NCBI GenBank assembly: GCA_937874815.1
Contig: CALNBW010000319.1
Coordinates: 1 to 8,681 of the forward strand
Source: an uncultured Bacillota bacterium
Lineage (GTDB): Bacteria; Bacillota; UBA994; UBA5500
DNA: 8,681 bases
Direction: 5' to 3'
How positions within the stretch are numbered: the stretch's first letter is position 1; each line of letters begins with the position of its first letter. The notes below the pieces were generated by a model. It was not told the origin of the DNA, searched no databases, and worked only from the letters and a program-made list of their open reading frames with translations. This document shows, one piece after another, positions 1 to 6,169 of the stretch. A program made the translations under genes and the position numbers.

Positions 1-2
1 CC

Positions 3-128
3 TTGGCTGCACGGATCTTGTGGATTGACTTCATAATTGAGGTGTAAAACCCCCGCTTGGTCCTAGTATTGTCTACGGCTTATCTAGTTGATGCCAGCTA
101 CAATCCCTTCTTGTACTTCCGTTTCTAG
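3..128 (+). pseudogene. 3' end of an MBOAT-family O-acyltransferase, interrupted by in-frame TAA
   Basis: Reading the frame that ends at TAG 126-128 gives a hydrophobic stretch (VLVLSTAYLVDA) followed by SYNPFLYFRF. This tail is characteristic of AlgI/PatA-like MBOAT membrane O-acyltransferases of Clostridia, which move acetyl groups across the membrane for polysaccharide acetylation. The stop codon overlaps the AGGAGG of the next gene, a DHHW protein, which is the usual partner of such an MBOAT. In the same frame a TAA lies at 45-47, and the 14 codons before it (ending WIDFIIEV) also look coding. Both other frames are closed by stops at 34-36 and 26-28. So the gene seems to have suffered a nonsense change or a small indel near 45-55, removing about 26 C-terminal residues, unless this is a sequencing error. 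Family assignment of the tail is fairly secure. The broken status rests on very little sequence because the gene begins outside the window. Confidence 0.5.
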
Positions 129-132
129 GAGG
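127..132 (+). promoter_or_regulatory. Ribosome binding site of the DHHW gene, overlapping the MBOAT stop
   Basis: AGGAGG lies 5 bases before ATG 138 and shares bases with the upstream TAG stop at 126-128. This indicates tight translational coupling of the MBOAT and DHHW genes. Confidence 0.7.
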
Positions 133-137
133 CTAAA

Positions 138-1256
138 ATGAGAGTCAATAGAAATCAAACAGCCATTTTCCTGTTGCTTATTTTTGGCCTATCTTTAGGC
201 AGCCTATTAACACCACAGCGCGTTTTTTCGCCGCGGGAAAATCGCTATCTTACTCAGCGGCCAGAGCTATCCCTTCAGGGCCTGCTTAGCGGCAAATTCA
301 TGTCAGACTATGAACAATCCGTCACAGATCAATTTCCTGGGCGAGACGCCTGGGTGCTTTTGAAAATGGATCTGGAACGCTTGCTCCATAAACAGGAGAG
401 CAAGGGCATCTATTTTGGTAAAGATGACTACTTGTTAGAGCGTTATCAGATGGATAAGAAGTGGCTGAGCCAGAATGCTAACTATATCAACAGCTTCGCG
501 GAGCGTACTGGGCTACCAACGGCCCTATTGTTGGCCCCCACCGCCATTGCTATTTACCCCGAAAAGTTGCCAGCCGGAGCTCCCAGTGATGATCAACTGG
601 CGGCCTGGCAGCTGGTGCAGTCGGGCCTGAGTGACGCTGTTAACATCGTGGGTGTTTGGCCGCTATTACTAGCACACAAAAATGAAAGCATCTATTTTCG
701 TACGGACCATCATTGGACCATGCGTGGCGCTTACTATGCCTACGCTGCCTTAATGCAACAACAGGCTAAAACGCCCGTGCCCTTAAGCGACTTACAGTCT
801 ACAATAGTCAGTAATAACTTCTTTGGCACCCATTACGCTAAGGCTAGCCTGCGCCACCTGCAGCCCGATCAAATAGAGGTTCTGCAGCCGCAGCCAGCAC
901 CTGTGGTCACAGTGCATTATCCTGCTGACAACGTTACGCGCGATAGTCTCTTCGATAATGCTTACCTGGAACAGGTGGATCAGTATGCTTATTTCTTGGG
1001 CGGCAATCATGGCTTAGTACAAATCCATACGGCTGCTGATAATGGACGCAGCCTGTTGGTAGTGAAGGATTCCTATGCCCATGCTTTTATTCCTTTCCTA
1101 ACAGCCCATTATGAGTACATCCATGTGCTAGATTTGCGCTATTTCTCCCTCAGCCCAAGCCAATATGCCGCGGAGCAGGGCTGCGATGAGGCGCTGTTTC
1201 TATTTAGTATGACGCAATTTAGTTCATCGGCTAATTTGCATAAGTTAAGCCGCTAG
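138..1256 (+). CDS. DHHW-family SGNH-like acetyltransferase, membrane-anchored or secreted
   Basis: The 372-residue protein matches the DHHW family (AlgX/AlgJ-like SGNH hydrolase fold). These proteins are thought to transfer acetyl groups to cell-surface polysaccharide outside the membrane, together with an MBOAT partner. An N-terminal hydrophobic segment at about residues 9-24 is a signal anchor or signal peptide. The eponymous motif is in FRTDHHWT, with D190, H191, H192 and W193. The KDSYAHAFIPFL motif at about 310-321 supplies the probable catalytic serine S312. D190, H192 and S312 would correspond to the Asp-His-Ser triad known in AlgX/AlgJ. FFGTHYAKAS at about 228-237 is another stretch expected in this family. 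The start is fixed by AGGAGG five bases upstream. The gene follows the MBOAT remnant without a gap, so the two formed one unit. If the MBOAT partner is truly broken, the DHHW protein may lack its acetyl donor. Family is secure; the polysaccharide target is unknown. Confidence 0.88.
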   Translation: MRVNRNQTAIFLLLIFGLSLGSLLTPQRVFSPRENRYLTQRPELSLQGLLSGKFMSDYEQSVTDQFPGRDAWVLLKMDLERLLHKQESKGIYFGKDDYLLERYQMDKKWLSQNANYINSFAERTGLPTALLLAPTAIAIYPEKLPAGAPSDDQLAAWQLVQSGLSDAVNIVGVWPLLLAHKNESIYFRTDHHWTMRGAYYAYAALMQQQAKTPVPLSDLQSTIVSNNFFGTHYAKASLRHLQPDQIEVLQPQPAPVVTVHYPADNVTRDSLFDNAYLEQVDQYAYFLGGNHGLVQIHTAADNGRSLLVVKDSYAHAFIPFLTAHYEYIHVLDLRYFSLSPSQYAAEQGCDEALFLFSMTQFSSSANLHKLSR

Positions 1257-1273
1257 CAATGGTACCTGTGTCT

Positions 1274-1306
1274 GCAGGGAGCATAAACTAGCGGTAGAGA
1301 CCAATA
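1274..1306 (+). promoter_or_regulatory. Doubtful copy of the GCAGG leader element before asd
   Basis: GCAGGGA at 1274-1280 is followed by TAGCG at 1289-1293 and CCAATA at 1301-1306, in the same order as in the element upstream of the BtrH-like gene but with about five bases fewer between the boxes. It sits 53 bases before the asd ATG. The match is partial and could be chance. Confidence 0.25.
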
Positions 1307-1326
1307 TTTTAACGGAGGTAAGAGGT

Positions 1327-2406
1327 ATGCGTGAGAAACTGAGAGTTGGTGTGATTGGGGCAACCGGTATGGTGGGGCAACGTTTAGTGACCCTATTAGC
1401 CGAGCATCCCTGGTTTCAGCTTACCGCGGTAGCAGCCAGCAGCCGTTCGGCTGGTCAGACTTATGCTGCAGCAGTGGCTAACCGCTGGATGATGTCAATA
1501 CCCTTACCCCTGCAAGCGGCCGGGCTTATGGTGCTGAATGCTGCTAACGTAGCTGAGGTAGCGGCCCAGGTAGACTTCGTGTTCTGTGCAGTAGAAATGG
1601 ATACAGCGGCAACGCGGGAACTAGAGGATAGTTACGCCCGCGCAGGCATCCCAGTTGTGTCCAACAACTCAGCCCATCGTGGCACACCGGATGTCCCGAT
1701 GTTAGTGCCAGAAGTTAACGCCGAGCACCTAGAGGTTATCGAGGCGCAGAAACGGCGTTTAGGCACACAGCGGGGTTTCATTGTTGTTAAGCCCAACTGC
1801 TCTATTCAGAGCTATGTGCCTGCCCTGCATGCACTAAAGGAATTTGGCCCAACCCAGGTATTGGCTTGCACCTACCAGGCTATTTCCGGTTCCGGCAAGA
1901 CTTTCGCTACCTGGCCCGAAATGGTGGATAATGTTATTCCCTATATCGCCGGCGAAGAAGCTAAAAGCGAACAAGAGCCCTTAAAGATTTGGGGCCACGT
2001 CGCTGGCGACGCTATTCGCCCGGCAGAGGAGCCAATCATTACTACCCAATGCATTCGCGTGCCAGTGAGCGACGGTCATCTTGCTGCTGTTTTTGTTAAC
2101 TTTGCTAAGAAACCCAGCCGGGAAGAGATTCTAGCTCGTTGGGCAGCCTTCCAAGGCGAACCGCAGCGGCTGCAGCTGCCAAGCGCACCTGAGCCATTTA
2201 TTCAGTACATGGAGGCCCCCGACCGCCCTCAAACCAAGCTCGATCGCGACTTTGGCAACGGCATGGGCGTCAGCGTGGGCCGCTTGCGTGAGGACACCCT
2301 GTTCGACTACAAGTTCGTCTGTCTATCCCACAACACCCTACGCGGTGCCGCCGGCGGTGCCGTGCTCAACGCCGAACTCCTGGCCGCCAAAGGCTACCTT
2401 TCTTAA
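1327..2406 (+). CDS. asd: Aspartate-semialdehyde dehydrogenase (archaeal/fungal-type length)
   Basis: The 359-residue protein reduces aspartyl phosphate to aspartate semialdehyde with NADPH, the branch point to lysine/diaminopimelate, threonine and methionine, in the cytosol. The N-terminal Rossmann loop is GATGMVG at 10-16. The catalytic cysteine is C158 in KPNCSIQ. YQAISGSGKTF at about 183-193 is the conserved strand beside the active site. R244 and H251 in RVPVSDGH are the expected substrate-binding arginine and acid/base histidine. The C-terminal GNGMGVSVGRLR segment closes the NADP site. Length and the NCSIQ signature point to the subfamily found in archaea, fungi and some bacteria rather than the shorter or E. 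coli type. GGAGG at 1314-1318, eight bases before ATG 1327, supports the start. It is followed after 58 bases by the DUF188 gene. No dap or lysine gene is adjacent, so the pathway genes lie elsewhere. Confidence 0.95.
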   Translation: MREKLRVGVIGATGMVGQRLVTLLAEHPWFQLTAVAASSRSAGQTYAAAVANRWMMSIPLPLQAAGLMVLNAANVAEVAAQVDFVFCAVEMDTAATRELEDSYARAGIPVVSNNSAHRGTPDVPMLVPEVNAEHLEVIEAQKRRLGTQRGFIVVKPNCSIQSYVPALHALKEFGPTQVLACTYQAISGSGKTFATWPEMVDNVIPYIAGEEAKSEQEPLKIWGHVAGDAIRPAEEPIITTQCIRVPVSDGHLAAVFVNFAKKPSREEILARWAAFQGEPQRLQLPSAPEPFIQYMEAPDRPQTKLDRDFGNGMGVSVGRLREDTLFDYKFVCLSHNTLRGAAGGAVLNAELLAAKGYLS

Positions 2407-2464
2407 CCTGGGTTTTGGGGACGGTTCTAATTATTCACTTTTGCACGAAGGAGGCTGTTCGCCA

Positions 2465-2908
2465 ATGCGCCAGGTTTGGGTAGATGCCGATGCTTGTCCA
2501 CGCAACGTAATGCACTTTTTGCGCAATAACCAGGCCAGGCTCGGCTACAGCCTATGGACTGTCTCCACCAGCAACCACATGCTTAGCGGCGAACAACACA
2601 TTGCTGTTGATCCCGAGCCCCAGGCGGTAGATATGGTCATAGCTAACCGCATGCAACCTGCCGATATTGTTGTCACTCAAGATTGGGGTCTAGCCGCAAT
2701 CATCTTGGGCAAACAGGGCTTGGCTATCGCCCCTAGTGGGTTAGTCTATACCAGTGAGCGCATGCCCTTCATGCTGGAACAGCGCAACCTATTAGCTCGT
2801 CACCGCCGTGGCGGCGGCCGTACCAGAGGGCCAGCCGCCCGTACCGAGGCGGATGACCTGCGCTTTCAACAAGCATTCATGAAGCTCCTAGACTCGTCAT
2901 ACGCGTAG
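2465..2908 (+). CDS. YaiI/YqxD family protein (DUF188, UPF0178)
   Basis: This is a 147-residue member of the conserved DUF188 family, which has a PIN/NYN-like fold and no firmly known function; a nuclease role has been suggested from fold alone. The N-terminal signature is VDADACP at 6-12, with the acidic residues D7 and D9. QAVDMVIAN around 53-61 (D56) and VVTQDWGLA at 69-77 (D73) give further acidic residues expected at a metal site. SGLVYT at 91-96 is also family-typical. The tail at 113-127 is rich in arginine and glycine. The same frame stays open upstream to 2252, but that part lies inside asd and reads as low-complexity shadow sequence. AAGGAGG at 2448-2454, ten bases before ATG 2465, and the match of MRQVWVDADACP to the family N-terminus decide this start. 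It is likely cotranscribed with asd. Confidence 0.92.
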   Translation: MRQVWVDADACPRNVMHFLRNNQARLGYSLWTVSTSNHMLSGEQHIAVDPEPQAVDMVIANRMQPADIVVTQDWGLAAIILGKQGLAIAPSGLVYTSERMPFMLEQRNLLARHRRGGGRTRGPAARTEADDLRFQQAFMKLLDSSYA

Positions 2909-2926
2909 ATTATCTTGGTAATCGCT

Positions 2927-2960
2927 CCCAGCATGGCCTTCTAGGCCTCGGGTTTTGTTG
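2927..2960 (+). terminator. Possible terminator after the DUF188 gene
   Basis: A hairpin GGCCT-TCT-AGGCC (2935-2947) with an outer CCC/GGG pairing (2927-2929 with 2950-2952) precedes TTTTGTTG. The core stem is only five pairs with a three-base loop, so it is weak. Its position 18 bases past the stop fits a terminator for asd plus DUF188. Confidence 0.4.
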
Positions 2961-2966
2961 TACAAT
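2961..2966 (+). promoter_or_regulatory. Possible -10 box for the Imm-5-like gene
   Basis: TACAAT sits 45 bases before the ATG at 3011 and directly follows the T-rich arm of the putative terminator. No convincing -35 hexamer is visible at the usual distance, so this is a weak call. Confidence 0.3.
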
Positions 2967-3010
2967 GGGCCATAAAGCGAAACGGAATCACCACTGATTG
3001 GAGGATAAAC

Positions 3011-3538
3011 ATGGCTAGGGCACGCAAGATGCTAAGCGACTGGGACGCACCATACATTCAGTCGTTAGTAAAGATGATTGAAACACAAAGCAAACCAACG
3101 CTGGCCCATTGGGCGGTTGATTATGCTGAGTGCATCCTACTACCGCTATGGAGTAAGCATTACCCCGATGACCTGCGTCCACAAAATGCACTGAAAGCTG
3201 CTCGCGAGTGGTTATCAGGTGCAATAAAGCTACCGCAAGCCAAAAAATTGATCCTCGAATGCCATGCGGCCGCTCGGGAAGCCGAAGAGGATTCTGTGGC
3301 GCAAGCCGCCGCCAGGGCCATTGGCCAATGCGCGTCGACTATTCACTCCGCTAGGCATTGCGTCGGACTCGCCTTATACGGGGCTTCAGCGGTTGCCTAC
3401 GATACCCTCGGCACGAAGGCCCCGTGGGACCAGCTGGAGCAACATGCCGCCGCAGAGTGCACACGCATGCTAGACGCGCTATGTGCCGTGTCAGTGGACG
3501 ATGAGCCGAGCCCGGCAAAGATTGATTGGAAATGCTGA
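3011..3538 (+). CDS. Imm-5-like putative immunity protein
   Basis: This 175-residue, largely helical, cysteine-containing protein resembles the Imm-5-like family, annotated as putative immunity proteins from polymorphic-toxin surveys. The recognisable core is WAVDYAECILLPLWSKHYPDD (about 34-54). Then come RPQNALKAAREWLSGAIKLPQAK (about 57-79), HAAAREAE (85-92), and an alanine- and histidine-rich stretch, AAARAIGQCASTIHSARHCVG (99-119), followed by YGASAVAY. No signal peptide or membrane segment is seen, so it should be cytosolic. GGAGG at 3000-3004, six bases before ATG 3011, fixes the start. The gene has its own weak promoter candidate and a strong terminator at 3543-3576, so it looks like a single-gene unit. 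No toxin gene lies beside it. Family resemblance is good, but true immunity function is not shown by the sequence and the family often occurs alone. Confidence 0.75.
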   Translation: MARARKMLSDWDAPYIQSLVKMIETQSKPTLAHWAVDYAECILLPLWSKHYPDDLRPQNALKAAREWLSGAIKLPQAKKLILECHAAAREAEEDSVAQAAARAIGQCASTIHSARHCVGLALYGASAVAYDTLGTKAPWDQLEQHAAAECTRMLDALCAVSVDDEPSPAKIDWKC

Positions 3539-3542
3539 CCAT

Positions 3543-3576
3543 GCCTAGCTAGCAAAAACTAGCTAGGCGTTTTATT
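3543..3576 (+). terminator. Rho-independent terminator of the Imm-5-like gene
   Basis: A perfect 10-bp stem GCCTAGCTAG / CTAGCTAGGC (3543-3552 with 3559-3568) with loop CAAAAA is followed by GTTTTATT. It lies five bases past the TGA stop. The stem and loop are almost identical to the terminator at 4757-4790. Confidence 0.88.
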
Positions 3577-3616
3577 CTATGGCAGGAGCGGGCCTTATGC
3601 ATGCAGAAACCTATTT
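3543..3616 (+). repeat. Copy A of a dispersed terminator-plus-GGCAGGAG repeat
   Basis: This stretch aligns with 4759-4834 over about 70 bases. The shared parts are the hairpin GCCTAGCTAG-CAAAAA-CTNGCTAGG, a T-rich tail, GGCAGGAGC (3581-3589), a CCTT and a GAAAC. The two copies differ by scattered substitutions and 1-2 base gaps. Similarity extends past the hairpin, so it is not just convergent terminator structure. Copy A sits ahead of the GNAT relic, copy B ahead of the peptidase. Confidence 0.7.
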
Positions 3617-3652
3617 AAGGTGACGTACTAGTCCCGCTCGGGGGTATGGTAA

Positions 3653-3803
3653 ATGCAGTTACGACTAGAAGAGTTTACAGAGGAGCACGCTAAAGAAATC
3701 TGTTGTTGGCGATAAAGGTAAAGGAGACCTACAAAAGAGAGACCCCTATTGGGCGCGGTGAATTCGTGAGAATGGAATTCAGTTGTTGATTAGCTATTCT
3801 TTC
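3653..3803 (+). pseudogene. Decayed remnant of a GNAT acetyltransferase gene
   Basis: ATG 3653 opens 20 codons reading MQLRLEEFTEEHAKEICCWR before TAA 3713. This closely resembles the N-terminus of a GNAT N-acetyltransferase subfamily (pattern LRLEPFTEEHAKEICSWRYEGEY). One frame over, 3735-3758 reads KRDPYWAR, followed by TGA 3759, then IRENGIQLLISYSF to 3803, resembling the next conserved strand of such enzymes (FYAVxxENGELIGYFSF). About 15-20 codons expected between these parts are missing. The pieces therefore fit a GNAT gene broken by a frameshift, a nonsense codon and deletions. Nothing after 3803 is clearly alignable, though the 3804-3860 reading could be more scrambled remains. GGGGGT at 3640-3645 is a weak ribosome site. 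Homology is judged by eye from motif memory. The N-terminal piece is the stronger evidence. Confidence 0.5.
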
Positions 3804-3881
3804 CGATGCAGGATGCAGCATTAGCAAAGGGAGAAGGAATCGTAACCAGTAGCATTGAATAAGTAGACGGTGAACGTAGAT

Positions 3882-3889
3882 AGGAGGGG
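3882..3889 (+). promoter_or_regulatory. Ribosome binding site that decides the NIF3-like start
   Basis: AGGAGGGG ends immediately before ATG 3890, leaving no spacer, but stands six bases before the in-frame ATG 3896. The second ATG is therefore the more likely start. Confidence 0.65.
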
Positions 3890-3895
3890 ATGAAT

Positions 3896-4723
3896 ATGAA
3901 GGTTAGTGAAATGAAACAGATGGTGCTTGACCTTGTCGGTTTGGAAGTTATGTCTGAGGATTCAGGCGTAATTTATGACAACGGTAAAGAAGTCAAGAAG
4001 GTCCTGGCAGGGATTGATATGGACACTTCACTGCTTATGCTTGCTAAACAGTTGGGATTTGACTGTGTAGCCCAGCATCACCCCAGCGGGATTAATAACC
4101 CGGACATCTATGAACTTTTTGGGCGTGACCACATGAAGAAAATGATGGAATGCGGTATTCCTATCAACGAAGCCCAGAAGCTAGCTTATGCAAATATGGA
4201 GAAAGGGAAACGCGCTGCTCATAGCCGCAATCGCACTCAAATGGGTGACGTGGCGAAACTATTGGATCTATCCGTTGTTGCTTTTCATACCCCCGCGGAT
4301 ATGTTGGCAGAACGCTATGTTCAAGAAAAAATGGATGCCCTGACGGCGCGTAACCCGCGCTGTACAGTACAGGAGACTATTGATGAGCTTATGCTGATTC
4401 GAGAGTATGCCGAAGCTTTGGAAGGGCAGCAGCCAGAAGTGTGGGTAGGTTCTAAGGACAGTTTTGCCGGCAAGATCTATGTGCAGATGTATGGGGTCGG
4501 AGCTCCATCGGCTGACGAGTATAGAGCTTATGCTGATGCGGGTATCGGTACTTTCATATGCATGCATGCTAGAGAGGAAGTCATAGAGGCAATCAAGAAG
4601 CATGGTAAATCTAATCTTGTTGTTGCCGGCCATATGGCAAGCGATTCTCTCGGATTCAACATGATTCTCGATGCGTGGGAAGCTAAAGGCATAGAAATTA
4701 AGCGTATTAGCGGTATTATTTGA
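3896..4723 (+). CDS. NIF3-like dinuclear metal-center protein (GHxASD subfamily)
   Basis: This NIF3-family cytosolic protein is 275 residues from ATG 3896, or 277 from 3890 (the longer numbering is used here). The family forms hexamers with a two-metal site; the reaction is unknown for most members, despite the common label 'GTP cyclohydrolase 1 type 2'. Visible ligand candidates are H63-H64 in QHHPSG, H133 and D137 in FHTPAD (equivalent to the HTNLD motif of classic NIF3), H226 in CMHAREE, and H248 and D252 in AGHMASDSLG. The last replaces the GHYATE of classic NIF3, with Asp instead of Glu. The pattern VAQHHPSG ... HTPAD ... GHxASDSLG matches a distinct branch I recall from anaerobic Firmicutes, annotated 'NGG1p interacting factor NIF3'. 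Start choice rests on the ribosome site. It stands alone between the GNAT relic and its own terminator. Family is secure; function is unknown. Confidence 0.85.
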   Translation: MKVSEMKQMVLDLVGLEVMSEDSGVIYDNGKEVKKVLAGIDMDTSLLMLAKQLGFDCVAQHHPSGINNPDIYELFGRDHMKKMMECGIPINEAQKLAYANMEKGKRAAHSRNRTQMGDVAKLLDLSVVAFHTPADMLAERYVQEKMDALTARNPRCTVQETIDELMLIREYAEALEGQQPEVWVGSKDSFAGKIYVQMYGVGAPSADEYRAYADAGIGTFICMHAREEVIEAIKKHGKSNLVVAGHMASDSLGFNMILDAWEAKGIEIKRISGII

Positions 4724-4756
4724 TTCGTGATGGTTCCTACCATCTTCGCATCCAGG

Positions 4757-4795
4757 ACGCCTAGCTAGCAAAAACTGGCTAGGTGTTTCATTTTT
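4757..4795 (+). terminator. Rho-independent terminator of the NIF3-like gene
   Basis: ACGCCTAGCTAG (4757-4768) pairs with CTGGCTAGGTGT (4775-4786) in a 12-bp stem with two G-U pairs. The loop is CAAAAA and the tail TTTCATTTTT. It begins 33 bases past the TGA and copies the terminator at 3543-3576, with identical loop and left arm. Confidence 0.85.
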
Positions 4796-4834
4796 CGTGG
4801 CAGGAGCAAAGCCTTGAATACCGAAACATAGTTA
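4759..4834 (+). repeat. Copy B of the dispersed terminator-plus-GGCAGGAG repeat
   Basis: This is the partner of the copy at 3543-3616. It shares the hairpin, the T-rich run, GGCAGGAGC (4799-4807), CCTT and GAAAC. Changes in the hairpin arms are mostly ones that keep pairing as G-U, so both copies remain able to fold. Confidence 0.7.
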
Positions 4835-4845
4835 GTATAGTAGAG
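4800..4845 (+). promoter_or_regulatory. GCAGG leader element upstream of the peptidase
   Basis: GCAGG (4800-4804), then GAATACCGAA (4816-4825), then TATAGTAGA (4836-4844). The same boxes in the same order occur on the other strand at 7667-7624 before the BtrH-like gene. It lies about 90 bases ahead of the peptidase ATG, in the untranslated leader or promoter region. Function unknown. Confidence 0.5.
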
Positions 4846-4888
4846 CAGACTATAGAAGCGCCGCATTTACTAGAAGGGGGATATCTTA

Positions 4889-6136
4889 ATGACGAAGGAC
4901 CAATTACTAACCGAAGGTGTGTTGGCCAAGTTCTTGCGTTACGTGCAAATTGACTCACCTTCACTGCCAGGGCAGGCAACAACCCCTAGCACCAAAGAGC
5001 AGTTTGTGATTGCCGAGCTGCTTTGTAACGAATTGAAAACCCTTGGTTTGGACGATGCCAAGGTCGACCAATATGGCTTTGTCACCGCTACCTTACCGGG
5101 CAAAGTAGAGAACTGCCCTGTGGTCAGTTTCTTAGCCCATATGGACACAGTTCCTGGCGTGCCAGGACACGGGGTGCGCCCCATTGTTCACGAGAACTAT
5201 GCAGGCGATGACATCAAGCTGCCGAGCGGTGAAGTGCTGAGCCCGCGGGCTTTCCCACTGCTGTTAGAAGCTAAGGGGCATACTCTTGTTACTTCTGACG
5301 GAACTACCCTGCTAGGTGCTGACGATAAGGCTGGTATTGCCGAAATCATGGAAGCGCTTTGCCGCATCCTGCAACAGCCTGAACTTGAGCATGGAACGAT
5401 CAAGGTTGCCTTTACGCCTGATGAAGAAATCGCCACTGGTATTGCCAACTTCGACGTTGCGGCCTTTGGTGCTGACCTTGGTTATACCATTGACAGTAGT
5501 GCTTATGGTGCAATGCAAGATAAGACTTTCAATGCGGATAACTACATGGTCACTATCCAGGGCATTAGTTCTCATACTGGCACGGCTCGCAATGCCATGA
5601 TTAACGCCTTGCACTTAGCTAGTGAGTTCATCGGTGCAATTCCCGCTACTATGCGTCCGGAGACAACTGATGGTATGCTTGGGTTTATTCATCCAGATAC
5701 TATTAGTGGTAACTTGGAGCAGGTAAAAATTAAGGTGTATGCCCGCGACTTTACTGCAGAAGGGCTAGCTGCAAAAAGTGAAATTTTGCGAGGCCTAGGC
5801 GAAGATCTATTGCGACGCTATCCTGGCAGTAAATTTGAGTTGGAGCGGATTAGCGGTTATCGCAACATGAAAGAAGTACTTAAGGATTATCCTAAGATTG
5901 TGCAGATTGCCCAAGAAGCAATTCGCCAAACGGGCATTGAACCGATCATGCAGCAGGTGCGTGGTGGCACTGACGGTTCACAGCTAACTTTTATGGGCTT
6001 GCCTAGCCCCAATTTATTTACTGGAGGGGGTAATGCCCATTCGCGTCTGGAGTGGGCCTCAGTGGAGTGGATGGAGAAGGCGGTGGACATGATCATTAAC
6101 ATTGCCGAGTTGTGGGCTAAAGAAGCGAGCCTCTAG
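4889..6136 (+). CDS. PepT-like M20 family tripeptidase (peptidase T-like)
   Basis: This 415-residue cytosolic zinc aminopeptidase of family M20 removes the N-terminal residue from short peptides. H84 and D86 in FLAHMDTVPG start the metal site. D145 in LLGADDKAG is the bridging ligand, and E179-E180 in TPDEEIATG give the catalytic base and a ligand. D202 in YTIDSSAYG and H384 in GGGNAHSRLEW complete it. GISSHTGTARNAMINA at 225-240 is the start of the dimerisation domain and its histidine H229. RGGTDGSQLTFMGLPSPNLFTGG near 358-380 is strongly PepT-like. Three details differ from E. coli PepT: DSSAYG in place of DGG-x-G, SSHTG for VHPG, and NAHS for NFHG. It is therefore better called PepT-like than PepT. 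AAGGGGG at 4874-4880 lies eight bases before ATG 4889. The zinc-ribbon gene follows after 33 bases. Confidence 0.9.
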   Translation: MTKDQLLTEGVLAKFLRYVQIDSPSLPGQATTPSTKEQFVIAELLCNELKTLGLDDAKVDQYGFVTATLPGKVENCPVVSFLAHMDTVPGVPGHGVRPIVHENYAGDDIKLPSGEVLSPRAFPLLLEAKGHTLVTSDGTTLLGADDKAGIAEIMEALCRILQQPELEHGTIKVAFTPDEEIATGIANFDVAAFGADLGYTIDSSAYGAMQDKTFNADNYMVTIQGISSHTGTARNAMINALHLASEFIGAIPATMRPETTDGMLGFIHPDTISGNLEQVKIKVYARDFTAEGLAAKSEILRGLGEDLLRRYPGSKFELERISGYRNMKEVLKDYPKIVQIAQEAIRQTGIEPIMQQVRGGTDGSQLTFMGLPSPNLFTGGGNAHSRLEWASVEWMEKAVDMIINIAELWAKEASL

Positions 6137-6152
6137 GAGGTAATTAAGGTTT

Positions 6153-6161
6153 GGAGGGAGG
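6153..6161 (+). promoter_or_regulatory. Ribosome binding site choosing ATG 6170 for the zinc-ribbon gene
   Basis: GGAGGGAGG stands eight bases before ATG 6170, better placed than for the in-frame TTG at 6167. A second AGGAGGT overlaps the peptidase stop (6135-6141) but has no reading frame of note after it. Confidence 0.6.
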
Positions 6162-6169
6162 AATAGTTG

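Noticed and set aside
2252..2464. Upstream extension of the DUF188 reading frame into asd
   Set aside because: The extension reads as alanine/serine/proline-rich shadow of asd. The ribosome site at 2448-2454 and the family N-terminus VDADACP place the start at 2465.
3761..3780. Two GAATTC sites able to pair as a hairpin
   Set aside because: GAATTC is itself palindromic, so any two copies can pair. The loop and surroundings show no terminator or riboswitch features, and the sequence is better explained as GNAT relic.
3590..3889. Possible T-box or other riboswitch leader before the NIF3-like gene
   Set aside because: No T-box sequence (TGGNACCGCG type) or terminator/antiterminator pair was found, and part of the region reads as broken coding sequence.
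4268..4771. A 167-codon open frame on the - strand inside the NIF3-like gene
   Set aside because: Its protein has no family-like motif, no ribosome site was seen, and it lies opposite a clearly conserved gene and across that gene's terminator. It is a shadow frame.
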